Source: Caenispirillum bisanense (GTDB lineage: Bacteria; Pseudomonadota; Alphaproteobacteria; Rhodospirillales; Rhodospirillaceae). From it: a stretch of DNA of 64,000 nucleotides. Location: assembly GCF_900230255.1 (NCBI RefSeq), contig NZ_OCNJ01000007.1, forward strand, positions 1 to 64,000. Reading direction: 5' to 3'. Below, piece by piece: positions 30,463 to 39,344 of the stretch (positions within the stretch are counted from its first letter, which is position 1; each line of letters begins with the position of its first letter). The translations under genes were made by a program, and so were the position numbers. The notes beneath the pieces were generated by a model, which worked only from the letters and a program-made list of their open reading frames with translations, was not told the DNA's origin and made no database searches.

Positions 30463-32583
30463 ATGCTGCGAGGAATGTCCATCGCCGCGAAACTGCCGGC
30501 GTTGATCGTCGGCACCGCCGTCATTGCCGTCGGAGCAACCACCTGGATCGCCTACGACCGCTCGTCCACCGCCCTCGCCGAGGCGGCGGAGGAGAAACTG
30601 GTGGCCGTGCGCGATGCCCGGCGCGCCACCGTCGGCCAGTATCTCGACGCCATCCGCCAGGACCTGTCGGTCACCGCGGCGAGCCCGGCGGTGGCGTCGG
30701 CGCTCGGTGAGTTCGCGGCCGCCTATGGCGCCCTGCCGGCCGCCGAAGAGGCGCTGAAGGGGACTTACGTCCGCCGTGACCGGCCGGCCGAGGCGCTCGG
30801 CGCCTACGCCACCGCCCACGACCGCCGCCACCCGTGGTTCAAGCAGTTGCAGGAGGAACGCGGCTACTACGACGTGTTCCTCATCGACCACCAGGGCCGC
30901 GTGGTCTACACGGTATTCAAGGAGTCCGACCTCGGCAGCGACCTGATGAACGGTCCCTTCGCCGGCAGCGGCCTCGCCCAGGCCTTCCGGGAGGCGCGGC
31001 AACTGGCCGAGGCGGGCGGCGCCGGCCAGGCCTTCGTCGACTTCGCCCCCTATGCCCCGTCGGCCGGGGCGCCGGCGGGCTTCGTGGCGGCGCCGGTGCG
31101 GGACCAGGGCGGCCGGTTCCTCGGCGTTCTCGCCTTCCAGATGCCCATCGACCGCATCGACGCCGTCATGCAGGAACCGAGCGGGCTCGGCCGCACCGGC
31201 GAGACCTATCTGGTCGGCACCGACGGGCTCATGCGCTCCAACTCCCGCCTCGCGCAGTCCGACACGCTGCTGAAGACCAAGGTGGACACCTCCGCCGCCG
31301 CCGCCGCCCTGGCCGGCCAGAGCGGCGTGCAGGAGGTGCGCGACTACCGCGGCGAGTGGGTCGTCTCCGCCTACGCGCCGCTGACCGTGCAAGGCACCAC
31401 CTATGCAATCCTGGCCGAGGCCGACAGCGCCGAGATCTTCGCCCCGGTGGTGCGCCTGCGCACCATCCTGCTGGCGGCCGGCGGGCTGGTGGTGGCCGCC
31501 GTGGCGGCGCTCGGCTTCTGGTTCTCGCGCAGCCTGACGCGGCCGCTGTCGCGCATGACCGGGGCCATGAACCGCCTCGCCCGCGGCGACCTGTCGACCG
31601 AGATCCCCGACCGCGACCGCACCGACGAAATCGGCGCCATGGCCGCCGCCATGGGCATCTTCGCCGACAACGCCCGCAAGGTGGAGGAGATGAAGGCCGA
31701 ACAGGCCGCCGCCGAGGAACGCGCCGCCGCCGCGCGCCGGCAATCCATGCTCGACATGGCCGACCGTTTCGAGAAGAGCGTCGGCGCCGTCGTCGGCGAC
31801 GTGTTCCGGGCTGCCGAGAGCATGCAGGACGCCAGCCAGTCGGTCTCGGCCGCCGCCGACCAGACCAGCCGTCAGGCGAGCGCCGTCGCCGCCGCCGCCG
31901 AACAAACCTCGGCCAACGTCCAGACCGTGGCGAGCGCGACCGAGGAACTCAGCGCCACCACAGCGGAAATCGCCCGCCAGGTGGAACAGGCCAAGACCGT
32001 CGCCCAGGCCGCCGTCAGGGAAGCGGTGGAAACCACCGGCGTCATGCGCGGCCTGGCCGGCGCCGTCGACAGCATCGGCACCGTCGTCACCCTCATCGGC
32101 GACATCGCCGACCAGACCAACCTGCTGGCGCTCAACGCCACCATCGAGGCGGCCCGTGCCGGCGATGCCGGCAAGGGTTTCGCCGTCGTCGCCAACGAAG
32201 TGAAGCACCTCGCCACCCAGACCAGCCGCGCGACGGAGGACATCACGCGGCAGATCCAGGAGGTGCAGCAGGCCACCGACCGCTCGGTGACCGCCATCGA
32301 CCACTTCAGCCAGACCATCCGCCGCATCGAGGACATCTCCACCGCCATCGCCGCCGCCACCGAGGAACAGGACGCGGCCATGCAGGAGATCGCCCGCAAC
32401 GTCCAGCAGGCGGCCGCCGGCACGCAGGAAGTGACCAGCAACATCGAGGGCGTTTCGGTCGCCGCCCGCGAAAGCGGCGAGGCGGCGAGCACGGTGCTCG
32501 GCAATTCCAAGGCGCTCGGCAAGGAAGCGACGGCCCTGCGCGGGCAGGTGGAGGACTTCCTGCGTCAGATCCGCGCCGCCTGA
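30463..32583 (+). CDS. Membrane methyl-accepting chemotaxis protein with Cache-type sensor
   Basis: About 706 residues. TM1 lies at about 13-35, followed by a periplasmic sensor of about 300 residues resembling double Cache ([38 protein letters not shown], and [16 protein letters not shown] before TM2). TM2 is at about 335-357, followed by HAMP ([20 protein letters not shown]) and the signalling domain with [20 protein letters not shown]. The ATG at 30463 is preferred because GGGGG lies 5 bases upstream; an ATG at 30451 adds four residues. The ligand is unknown. Confidence 0.93.
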   Translation: MLRGMSIAAKLPALIVGTAVIAVGATTWIAYDRSSTALAEAAEEKLVAVRDARRATVGQYLDAIRQDLSVTAASPAVASALGEFAAAYGALPAAEEALKGTYVRRDRPAEALGAYATAHDRRHPWFKQLQEERGYYDVFLIDHQGRVVYTVFKESDLGSDLMNGPFAGSGLAQAFREARQLAEAGGAGQAFVDFAPYAPSAGAPAGFVAAPVRDQGGRFLGVLAFQMPIDRIDAVMQEPSGLGRTGETYLVGTDGLMRSNSRLAQSDTLLKTKVDTSAAAAALAGQSGVQEVRDYRGEWVVSAYAPLTVQGTTYAILAEADSAEIFAPVVRLRTILLAAGGLVVAAVAALGFWFSRSLTRPLSRMTGAMNRLARGDLSTEIPDRDRTDEIGAMAAAMGIFADNARKVEEMKAEQAAAEERAAAARRQSMLDMADRFEKSVGAVVGDVFRAAESMQDASQSVSAAADQTSRQASAVAAAAEQTSANVQTVASATEELSATTAEIARQVEQAKTVAQAAVREAVETTGVMRGLAGAVDSIGTVVTLIGDIADQTNLLALNATIEAARAGDAGKGFAVVANEVKHLATQTSRATEDITRQIQEVQQATDRSVTAIDHFSQTIRRIEDISTAIAAATEEQDAAMQEIARNVQQAAAGTQEVTSNIEGVSVAARESGEAASTVLGNSKALGKEATALRGQVEDFLRQIRAA

Positions 32584-32622
32584 CGGCGGCCGCGGCGGCG
32601 CGGCGGCGCGGCGGCGGCGGCG

Positions 32623-33438
32623 TTACAGCACCGGCACCGTCGACGCCAGACGGCCGCCCAGGCGCACCGGCTCCACCCGCTTGGCGAGGCCGGTGGCGTC
32701 GTCGCTTTCCACGAACAGGCCGCAGACGGTGGCCGGGCCTTCGGCGGGCGAGAGCTTTTCGCCCGGCAGCTTGCGGACGAAGCGCTGGATGGCGCCGTCC
32801 TTCTTCATGCCGATGACGCTGTCGTAATCGCCGCACATGCCGGCGTCGGACTGGTAGGCCGTGCCGCCCGGCAGGATGCTGTAGTCGGCCGTGGGCACGT
32901 GTGTGTGGCTGCCGACCACCAGCGTCACGCGGCCGTCGCAGAAGTGCCCGACGGCACATTTCTCGCTGGTCGCCTCGGCGTGGACGTCGACGATGATGGC
33001 GTCGACCGACCGTTTCAGCCCGTGGCGGGCGAACTCGGCTTCGAGCGACTGGAAGGGATCGTCCAGCGGATCCATGAACAGCCGGCCCATGACCTGGATG
33101 ACCAGCACCTTCCGGCCGCGTTCGGTGACGAACAGGGTGGAACCCCGCCCCGGCGTGCCGGGCGGGAAGTTGGCCGGCCGCACGAGGCGCGGCTGGCGGT
33201 CGATGTAGGACAGGATCTCGCGCTGGTCCCAGGCGTGGTTGCCGAGCGTGATGACGTCGACACCGGCCTGCAGCATGTCCTCGACGATGCGGGTGTTGAT
33301 GCCGAAGCCGTGCGCCGCGTTCTCGCCGCACACCACGACGCAGTCCAGCTTCAAGGTCCGGCGCAGGTCCGGCAGGTGCTCCAGCACCGCGTCGCGGCCG
33401 GCGCGGCCGACCACGTCTCCCAGGTACAGAAGCCTCAT
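32623..33438 (-). CDS. YmdB-family metallophosphoesterase
   Basis: 271 residues, TIGR00282-type. Metal-binding motifs are LGDVVGRAGR, CGENAAHGFGI, TLGNHAWDQ, VDVHAEATSEK and GSHTHVPTADY. Characterised relatives are 2',3'-cyclic nucleotide phosphodiesterases in Bacillus; the role in alphaproteobacteria is unknown. The start codon overlaps the stop of the folate cyclo-ligase gene by 4 bp, so the two are translationally coupled. It converges on the chemoreceptor gene. Confidence 0.93.
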   Translation of the reverse strand: MRLLYLGDVVGRAGRDAVLEHLPDLRRTLKLDCVVVCGENAAHGFGINTRIVEDMLQAGVDVITLGNHAWDQREILSYIDRQPRLVRPANFPPGTPGRGSTLFVTERGRKVLVIQVMGRLFMDPLDDPFQSLEAEFARHGLKRSVDAIIVDVHAEATSEKCAVGHFCDGRVTLVVGSHTHVPTADYSILPGGTAYQSDAGMCGDYDSVIGMKKDGAIQRFVRKLPGEKLSPAEGPATVCGLFVESDDATGLAKRVEPVRLGGRLASTVPVL

Positions 33439-34034
33439 GCCGTGTCCTTTCGCCTGTTCACCACGATGATGCCGGTTTCCGTCGCGATCCAGTCCAACGG
33501 CTCGTCGTGCGCCTCCTCGGGCACCTGCGGCACCGCCTGACCGGCATAGGCGACGCCGACCGCCAGCACCGGCCGGCGCAGGCGCAGGGCCTGCAGCGTG
33601 CGGTCGTAGAAGCCGCCGCCGTAGCCGAGCCGACCGCCGGCGCGATCATAGGCGACCAGCGGCACCAGCACCACCGACGGCTCGACGGAGCCCGTAGCGG
33701 CCGGCGGGTGCCGCGTGCCGTAGGGGCCGTCCTCCAGCGCCATGCCGGGACGCCAGGCGCGGAACTCCAGCGGCTGCGCCTTGCCCACCACCGCCGGCAG
33801 GCAGGCGCGGGCGCCCGCCTCCGCCACGGCGGTCAGCAGCGGCAGCACGTCGATCTCCTCGCGCATGGGCCAGAAGCCGGCGACCACGGCGTCGGGAGAG
33901 GGAGTCCAATGCTGAAGGAAGACGTCGCGCAGGGCCTGTGCCGCCCTGCCCCGCCCGGCGGCCTCGGCAACGGCCGGGCGCCTCGCCAGACACTCCGCGC
34001 GCAGGCGCTGCTTGGTGTCGGCGGTTGGGGTCAT
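33435..34034 (-). CDS. 5-formyltetrahydrofolate cyclo-ligase
   Basis: 199 residues. It converts 5-formyl-THF to 5,10-methenyl-THF using ATP. Motifs are DTKQRLRAECLARR at the start, VAGFWPMREEIDVLPLL, and the signature AYDRAGGRLGYGGGFYDRTL. The ATG at 34034 fits the family start; the open frame continues upstream without homology, into the 6S RNA candidate. The zapA-6S RNA-cyclo-ligase order is conserved in many proteobacteria. Confidence 0.93.
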   Translation of the reverse strand: MTPTADTKQRLRAECLARRPAVAEAAGRGRAAQALRDVFLQHWTPSPDAVVAGFWPMREEIDVLPLLTAVAEAGARACLPAVVGKAQPLEFRAWRPGMALEDGPYGTRHPPAATGSVEPSVVLVPLVAYDRAGGRLGYGGGFYDRTLQALRLRRPVLAVGVAYAGQAVPQVPEEAHDEPLDWIATETGIIVVNRRKDTA

Positions 34035-34079
34035 GGGAAAGAACCGGTCGGAGCCTGTCTGCGGACGGACCCGGCGGTC

Positions 34080-34205
34080 AGCGCCGGGAAAGAAGGGATG
34101 CGAAGCCACCCTGGCCGTCGGCTCTACGCGACCTCCACCTGGGCCACGAGCACTACGTGGGCGCCGTGTAGTAAGGCCAGGGCCCTACCAGGGACAGCTC
34201 CCAAT
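34080..34205 (-). ncRNA. ssrS: Candidate 6S RNA (SsrS) between zapA and the folate cyclo-ligase gene
   Basis: Support comes from position, in the classical 6S slot between zapA and the 5-FCL gene, and from structure. On the minus strand CCCTGGCC (34175-34182 reversed) pairs perfectly with GGCCAGGG (34109-34116), enclosing a central region with smaller hairpins such as CCACG/CGTGG. Outer segments GGGA and TCCC can close a terminal stem. A plausible promoter (TATAAA) lies just upstream. Exact ends are not determined; the coordinates are approximate. 6S RNA binds the housekeeping RNA polymerase holoenzyme. Confidence 0.65.
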
Positions 34206-34211
34206 TCTATA

Positions 34212-34241
34212 TTTATAGCCCCCGGGAGTTGTGCGGCCTAA
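34212..34241 (-). promoter_or_regulatory. Predicted promoter for the 6S RNA candidate
   Basis: On the minus strand, -10 TATAAA occupies 34212-34217 and a weak -35 TTAGGC occupies 34236-34241, 18 bases apart. The AT-rich run GGCTATAAATATAGAATTG stands out in GC-rich surroundings. Transcription would begin near 34204-34205. Confidence 0.55.
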
Positions 34242-34269
34242 CGCACCGGGCAGCTTCGCGACACCATAC

Positions 34270-34596
34270 TTAGGACCGATCGAGCCGGTCGGCAACCGTT
34301 GAAATGCGTTGGGCCACCGCATCGAGCGATTCCACCACGTCCGCCTCGGCCTGTTCGCGGGCTTCGCCGTCGCCGCGCAGGGCCTCCAGCTCGCCGTGGG
34401 CGTCGGTCAGTTCGTCGGCGACGGTGAGCGCCGTCATGACCAGCAGAAGATTGTCGCTGACCATGCCGACGGTGCGCACCAGCTCGCGCGCCCGGGCGTC
34501 CAGGTAGTCGCCGAGCTGGCGGATGTGCTCTTCCTGACCGTCGTCGCAGGCGACGGTGTAGGTCCGTTCGTTGATGGTGACGGTGACCTGTCCCAC
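34270..34596 (-). CDS. zapA: Cell-division protein ZapA
   Basis: 108 residues, a small coiled-coil protein that bundles FtsZ filaments. It starts MGQVTVTINERTYTVACDDGQEEHIRQLGDYLDARARELV, which matches the ZapA N-terminal domain, and continues as a long helix (DNLLLVMTALTVADELTDA). It lies 19 bp downstream of the repetitive coiled-coil gene on the same strand. The pairing of zapA with a coiled-coil protein is common in alphaproteobacteria. Confidence 0.9.
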   Translation of the reverse strand: MGQVTVTINERTYTVACDDGQEEHIRQLGDYLDARARELVRTVGMVSDNLLLVMTALTVADELTDAHGELEALRGDGEAREQAEADVVESLDAVAQRISTVADRLDRS

Positions 34597-34615
34597 GTGA
34601 CGTGCTCCCCCGGCG

Positions 34616-35578
34616 TCAGGTCTGTTCCAGCACGGCCCGCAGGCGGCCGATGGTGGTGTCGAGCCGGCCGGTGATGCGGCCGGAGGCGTCCTTCAGGCGC
34701 TGGTGTTCGGTGCGCAGGGCGGCCAGCTGTTCGGTCAGGCGGGAGCGCTCGGCCCGCGCCTCGGTCAGGTCGGCGGTCAGGCGCTCCGCCTCGCTGCGGG
34801 CGGCGGCCAGTTCGGCGACGGCCTGCTCGCCGCGGCCCTGCAGGGCGGCCGCTTCCTCGACCCGGCGGCGCACCTGGGCCAGTTGCTCCGAGAGCCGGTC
34901 GCGCTCGGCGGTGATCTCGGCCAGTTCGGCGTCGAGCCGTTCGGCCTCGGCACGGACCGCGGCGAATTCCTCGGCGTCGATCCCCTCCGACGCGCCCTGC
35001 GCCACATCGTTGGCGAGGCGATCGCGTTCCGCCCGCACGTCGGCCAGTTCGGCGGCCAGATGCTCGGCTTCCGCCCGCGCCGCCGCCAGATCGGCAGCCA
35101 GTCCTTCGCCGGAGCCGGCGGCTTCGCGGGCCACGGCGAGATCCGCCGTCAGCCGGTCGCGCTCGCCCTGCACCTCGGCCAGTTCGGCGTCGAGCCGTTC
35201 GGCCTCGGCCCGCACGGCGACCAGTTCGGCCGTCAGCTCGGCGCGGTCTTCCGCCACGGCGGCGCGCTGGGCGTCGGCGAGGCGGGCATTCTCCGCCTGG
35301 GCACGCGCCAGCTGGTTGCGCAGGGTCTCGATCTCGGTGGCGAAACGGGCGTTTTCCGCGGCCAGGGTCGACTCGCGGTCCTGACGCTGGGCCAGTTCGG
35401 CGGCGAAGGTGTCGCGTTCCTCGGCGGCGCGGTCGCGCTCGTCGGTCAGACGGGCACGCTCTTCCTCGTGGGCCGTGGCGGTGGCGGCGGCGGAATCCTC
35501 GAGCCGCTGCACGGCCGCAGCCAGGGCCGCGACCGCACCGTCGATGCGCTTCAGTTTATAGATCGATAAGTCTTTCAA
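34616..35578 (-). CDS. Long coiled-coil protein with internal repeats, upstream of zapA (DUF4164-like position)
   Basis: 320 residues. The start (MKDLSIYKLKRIDGAVAALA) resembles short DUF4164-type coiled-coil proteins that accompany zapA. The rest is almost pure heptad sequence, with repeated units such as AERLDAELAEVQGERDRL, AERLDAELAEITAERDRL and AEHLAAELADVRAERDRL at intervals of roughly 35-70 residues. No signal peptide or TM segment is seen. A cytoplasmic structural or division-associated role is inferred from the neighbour. It is longer than the short zapA-linked proteins I know. Confidence 0.75.
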   Translation of the reverse strand: MKDLSIYKLKRIDGAVAALAAAVQRLEDSAAATATAHEEERARLTDERDRAAEERDTFAAELAQRQDRESTLAAENARFATEIETLRNQLARAQAENARLADAQRAAVAEDRAELTAELVAVRAEAERLDAELAEVQGERDRLTADLAVAREAAGSGEGLAADLAAARAEAEHLAAELADVRAERDRLANDVAQGASEGIDAEEFAAVRAEAERLDAELAEITAERDRLSEQLAQVRRRVEEAAALQGRGEQAVAELAAARSEAERLTADLTEARAERSRLTEQLAALRTEHQRLKDASGRITGRLDTTIGRLRAVLEQT

Positions 35579-35694
35579 AGCCCTATCGCCGATTTCTTGA
35601 GTTGTGCCTCAGAATATTCGCAGACCCCGAAGCCGTCAACGGCTTAGAACCGGCGTTGACAGTCCATGTGGCTGGGGTTTTCCCTCGTTCGACC

Positions 35695-36099
35695 ATGACA
35701 GAGACTACGCCGCCGCCCCGCATCGTCGTCCACACGCCGGCGCACGTCGCCGCCGCCCGCGCCGCCGCGCAGGCGGCCAGGGTGCGGGTGATCGTGCAGA
35801 GCCCGCCCGATTGCGCCCGTCGCGCCGGCGCCCCGTGGTTCGCCGCCCTCACCGCAGAGTGCGGCCCGGAGGCGCTGCCGGTGCTCGATTGCGCCGACGC
35901 CCCCGGCCTCGCCCTCGGGGCGCTGCGGGCCGGCGCCCCGGCGGTGCGGCTGGATCCGGGCCCGGCGGTCGCCGCGGTGGTCGAGACGGCGGCGGCGTTC
36001 GGCGCCCTGGTGGACACGGCGCCGGCCGCGCCGCTGCTCGACTTGCGGGGCGAGCGTGACCCGGCGGCGGCCTGCCGGCGTTTTCTCGGGCTGGCGTAA
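35695..36099 (+). CDS. Conserved small protein of unknown function
   Basis: 134 residues, Ala/Pro-rich. It has an alternating beta-alpha pattern ([60 protein letters not shown]) and ends [20 protein letters not shown]. The pattern suggests a small Rossmann-like or TIM-fragment fold but gives no catalytic residues. I do not recognise a family with certainty. The ATG at 35695 is preferred over an upstream extension with no homology. It precedes thiE on the same strand by 59 bp. Confidence 0.6.
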   Translation: MTETTPPPRIVVHTPAHVAAARAAAQAARVRVIVQSPPDCARRAGAPWFAALTAECGPEALPVLDCADAPGLALGALRAGAPAVRLDPGPAVAAVVETAAAFGALVDTAPAAPLLDLRGERDPAAACRRFLGLA

Positions 36100-36158
36100 C
36101 GGCCGCCCGAGGGCTACAACGGCCGCAGCATTCAGCATCCGACGCTCCAACAGAAAGC

Positions 36159-36890
36159 ATGCCGACCATGGCCGACCGCGACGACGACCTGCCCGACGAC
36201 CTCGACCGCGACCTGGAAGACGACGACGAGGACGAGGGACCGCTGGAGGACATCGACCGCGAGCCCTGCCGCCTCTACCTCATCACCCCGCCGCGGCTGG
36301 ACGACCTTGGCGCCTTCGCCGCGACGCTGGCGCGGGCGCTGGACGCCGGCGACGTGGCGGCGCTGCAGATCCGCCTGAAGGACGTCGACGACGACACCGT
36401 GCGCCGCACCGTCGAGGCCCTGCTGCCGGTGGCGCAGGACCGTGAAGTGGCGGTGATCCTCAACGACCGCCCCGACCTCGCCCACGCCACCGGCTGCGAC
36501 GGCGTGCACGTCGGCCAGGACGACACGCCCTACCGCGAGGCGCGCAAGATCATGGGGCCGGACGCCATCGTCGGCGTCACCAGCCACGACAGCCGCCACC
36601 TCGCCATGCTGGCCGCCGAGGAAGGCGCCGACTACGTCGCCTTCGGCGCCTTCTACCCGACGCTCACCAAGGAGCCCAAGGCCCAGGCCGAAATCGGCAT
36701 CCTGGAGTGGTGGCAGTCCATGATGACGGTGCCCTGCGTCGCCATCGGCGGCATCACCCCCGCCAACGCCGAGCCCCTGATCCGCGCCGGCGCCGACTTC
36801 CTGGCGGTATCGTCGGGCGTGTGGACCTGGCCCGAAGGGCCGGAGGCGGCGGTGCGGGAGCTGAACCGGCTGATGGGGCGGGACGCCTGA
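36159..36890 (+). CDS. thiE: Thiamine-phosphate synthase with acidic N-terminal tail
   Basis: 243 residues, TIM barrel joining HMP-PP and thiazole phosphate. Motifs are [75 protein letters not shown] and the phosphate-binding [15 protein letters not shown]. Residues 4-34 form a nearly pure Asp/Glu tail not found in typical ThiE; an ATG three codons in is an alternative start. A TenI-like regulator is a less likely alternative. No TPP riboswitch is visible upstream. Confidence 0.88.
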   Translation: MPTMADRDDDLPDDLDRDLEDDDEDEGPLEDIDREPCRLYLITPPRLDDLGAFAATLARALDAGDVAALQIRLKDVDDDTVRRTVEALLPVAQDREVAVILNDRPDLAHATGCDGVHVGQDDTPYREARKIMGPDAIVGVTSHDSRHLAMLAAEEGADYVAFGAFYPTLTKEPKAQAEIGILEWWQSMMTVPCVAIGGITPANAEPLIRAGADFLAVSSGVWTWPEGPEAAVRELNRLMGRDA

Positions 36891-36979
36891 TAGCCGTTGC
36901 GCAATGGCTACACACTTCCCAATTGACAGGAACCCGTCCACGCTCCCACGCTGGTAACGCACGCCGTGGGGAAGATGGA

Positions 36980-37180
36980 ATGGGCAGGAGCGTGAGCAGC
37001 CGCGACATCATCGCGGCGCTGGAAGAAGATGGCTGGCGGCTCGTCGCGGTGAGCGGCGACCACCACCACTTCAAGCACCCGCTCAAGCCCGGCAAGGTCA
37101 CCGTGCCGCACCCCATGAAGGACATCAGCATCGGCACGGTGAAGAGCATCGAGCGCCAGTCCGGCCTTCGCCTGCGTTAG
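36980..37180 (+). CDS. hicA: HicA-family mRNA interferase toxin
   Basis: 66 residues with a dsRNA-binding-like fold. It contains SRDIIAALEEDGWRLVAVSGDHHHFKHP, with the catalytic His in HHHFKHP, then KVTVPHPMKDISIGTVKSI. It cleaves mRNAs when unpaired from HicB. The ATG at 36980 aligns with family starts. hicB begins 12 bp after its stop with a strong ribosome-binding site, the normal HicAB layout. Confidence 0.92.
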   Translation: MGRSVSSRDIIAALEEDGWRLVAVSGDHHHFKHPLKPGKVTVPHPMKDISIGTVKSIERQSGLRLR

Positions 37181-37192
37181 GAGGTACGTGCC

Positions 37193-37588
37193 ATGGGCAT
37201 CCGCTACTACCCCGCCATCGTCGAGGGCGACGACGACACCGGCTTCAGCGTCTTCTTCCCCGACCTGCCCGGCTGCACCAGCGGCGGCGCCGATCTTCAG
37301 GCGGCGGCCCGCAACGCCGAGGTCGGCCTGACCGGCCACCTGCGGCTCATGATCGAGGACGGCGACCCGATCCCCGACCCGTCTGACCCGCGAAGCATCC
37401 CCGCCGATCCCGAGGTGCAGGAGGTAGCCCGCATCATGGTGCGGGCGGTCCTGCCGAGCCGGTCCGTGCGGGTCAACGTGAGCATGGACGAAGACCTGCT
37501 GGCCGAGATCGATGCGGTCACCACCAACCGCAGCGCCTTCCTGGCCGAAGCGGCGCGCTCGGAACTGAAACAGCGCCGAGCCGGCTGA
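37193..37588 (+). CDS. hicB: HicB-family antitoxin with C-terminal ribbon-helix-helix domain
   Basis: 131 residues. The N-terminal degenerate RNase-H-like HicB domain (YYPAIVEGDDDTGFSVFFPDLPGCTSGGADLQAA) is followed by a RHH DNA-binding segment (RVNVSMDEDLLAEIDAVTTNRSAFLAEAAR). It neutralises HicA and is expected to autoregulate the operon. AGGAGG lies 8 bases before the ATG. It converges on epmA across 12 bp. Confidence 0.92.
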   Translation: MGIRYYPAIVEGDDDTGFSVFFPDLPGCTSGGADLQAAARNAEVGLTGHLRLMIEDGDPIPDPSDPRSIPADPEVQEVARIMVRAVLPSRSVRVNVSMDEDLLAEIDAVTTNRSAFLAEAARSELKQRRAG

Positions 37589-37600
37589 CGGTCGCCCGCC

Positions 37601-38641
37601 CTACCCCTCCCGCCCCACCGGCGCCCACAGCACCTGGCGGATGTCGTCCACGCCCGCCGCCAGCATCACCAGGCGGTCGAGGCCGAGCGCGATGCCGGCG
37701 GAGTCGGGCAGGCCAAGTTCCAGCGCCGCCAGGAACTCCTCGTCCACCGGCCAGCGCTCGCCGTAGAGGCGGTCCTTGAGCGCCATGTCGTGCTCGAAGC
37801 GGCGGCGCTGTTCCACCGGGTCGGTGAGTTCGGCGAAGGCGTTGGCCAGTTCGATGCCCTGGTAATAGATCTCGAACCGCTCCGCCACCCGCGCATCGGC
37901 CGGCGAGCGGCGGGCCAGCGCGGCCATGCAGGCCGGCCAGGAATGCAGGATGGTGGCGCGGCCGTCGCGGCCGAGGTTCGGCTCCACGTACTCCAGCATC
38001 AGGCGGAAGAACATGTCCTCCCACCGCTCGCCGGGGCGGGCGGCGTGGCCGAGGGCGGCGGCGGCCTGTTGCAAGGGGCGCGGGTCGGGGTCGGGCGACT
38101 CCGGGTCGTCGACCGTCTCCAGCACACCGAAGCCGACCCAGCGGCGGAAGGCCTCGTCCACCGACAGGCGCTCCGCCGGTCGCGGGCAGACGCCGGTTTC
38201 CGACAGGATGGCGTCGCAGTCGTCCATGAGGTCTTCCAGGCCCGCCCCGGCGCGATACCATTCCAGCATGGTGAACTCGGGGCTGTGGGTCGGGCTGCGC
38301 TCGGCGTTGCGCCAGACGCGCGCCAGTTGATAAAGGCGCGGAACGCCGCCGGCCATGAGCTTCTTCATGGCGAACTCGGGGCTGGTGTGCAGATAGAGGC
38401 GCTGCGACGGGCCGCCGAAGGGGTCCTCCAGCTCGGTCGCGAAGGCCTTCAGGTGCACCTCCGCCCCCGGCGCCACCTGCAGATACGGCGTCTCCACCTC
38501 CAGAAAGCCGCGGCTGTCGAAGTAGCGGCGCAGGGTGGCGATCACGCGGGCGCGGGTGCGCAGGTGCGGCAGGCGCTCGGCGACGGCCTCGGGGTGCCAC
38601 CACGGGCGGCCGGCGGCGGGAGCGGACGGGGAAACGGCCAT
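37601..38641 (-). CDS. epmA: EF-P lysine aminoacylase (EpmA/GenX/PoxA)
   Basis: 346 residues, a class II LysRS-like domain lacking the anticodon-binding OB fold. Motif 2 is LYQLARVWRNAE with HSPEFTMLEWYRAG; motif 3 is GIALGLDRLVML. It attaches (R)-beta-lysine to elongation factor P, whose gene is divergently adjacent. epmB, the lysine aminomutase partner, is not in the window. It diverges from efp across 117 bp. Confidence 0.94.
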   Translation of the reverse strand: MAVSPSAPAAGRPWWHPEAVAERLPHLRTRARVIATLRRYFDSRGFLEVETPYLQVAPGAEVHLKAFATELEDPFGGPSQRLYLHTSPEFAMKKLMAGGVPRLYQLARVWRNAERSPTHSPEFTMLEWYRAGAGLEDLMDDCDAILSETGVCPRPAERLSVDEAFRRWVGFGVLETVDDPESPDPDPRPLQQAAAALGHAARPGERWEDMFFRLMLEYVEPNLGRDGRATILHSWPACMAALARRSPADARVAERFEIYYQGIELANAFAELTDPVEQRRRFEHDMALKDRLYGERWPVDEEFLAALELGLPDSAGIALGLDRLVMLAAGVDDIRQVLWAPVGREG

Positions 38642-38758
38642 CGGCGGTATCCGTTCATGCGGAGGGGCAGCGGGGCCGTGGTTGCCACGGGCCCGGCAAC
38701 CTGATAGAACCCGGCAACTCCGTCAATCGATCAATCACACTCACTTGGTAGACTTCCG

Positions 38759-39328
38759 ATGAAGATCCAGGCCAACACGATTCGTCCCGGCCATGTTCTC
38801 GAGCACGAGGGCAAGCAGTGGCAGGTGCTCAAGATCCAGCTGATCCAGCCGGGCAAGGGCGGCGCCTTCATTCAGGTGGAAATGCGCGACGTCGCGTCGG
38901 GCAACAAGACCAACGAGCGCTGGCGCACCGCCGACACCGTGGAGAAGCTGGACGTCCGCCAGGTGGACTGCACCTACCTGTTCGCCGACGACAGCGGTTT
39001 CCACTTCATGGACAAGGAAACCTTCGAGCAGTTCATGATGACGTCCGACGACATCCCGCAGGAACAGTCCGCGTTCCTGCAGGACGGCATGGAAGTCGTC
39101 GTCGACACCATCGAAGGCAAGCCGGTCTCCATCAACCTGCCGAGCACCGTGGTGCTCGAGGTCGTCGAGGCCGATGCCGTCGTGAAGGGCCAGACCGCGT
39201 CCAGCTCCTACAAGCCGGGCCTGCTGTCCAACGGCCTGAAGGTCATGATTCCGCCGTTCATCGAGGCCGGCACCCGCATCGTGGTCAACACGAGCGACGT
39301 CTCCTACGTCGAACGCGCCAAGGACTGA
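38759..39328 (+). CDS. efp: Translation elongation factor P
   Basis: 189 residues, three beta-barrel domains. Lys33 in the loop QPGKGGAFIQVEMRD is the modification site used by EpmA. The C-terminus contains FVNTSD-like VVNTSDVSYVERAKD and KPGLLSNGLKVMIPPFIEAGTRI. EF-P rescues ribosomes at polyproline stretches; the window encodes several very Pro-rich proteins, including TolA and the OmpA-like protein at 40.3 kb. It is followed by suhB after 16 bp. Confidence 0.97.
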   Translation: MKIQANTIRPGHVLEHEGKQWQVLKIQLIQPGKGGAFIQVEMRDVASGNKTNERWRTADTVEKLDVRQVDCTYLFADDSGFHFMDKETFEQFMMTSDDIPQEQSAFLQDGMEVVVDTIEGKPVSINLPSTVVLEVVEADAVVKGQTASSSYKPGLLSNGLKVMIPPFIEAGTRIVVNTSDVSYVERAKD

Positions 39329-39344
39329 GGACAAGCATCACCCG

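Noticed and set aside
36100-36158. TPP riboswitch before thiE
   Set aside because: The conserved CUGAGA and related core sequences are absent in the short leader. The same holds upstream of thiD, which is inside an operon.
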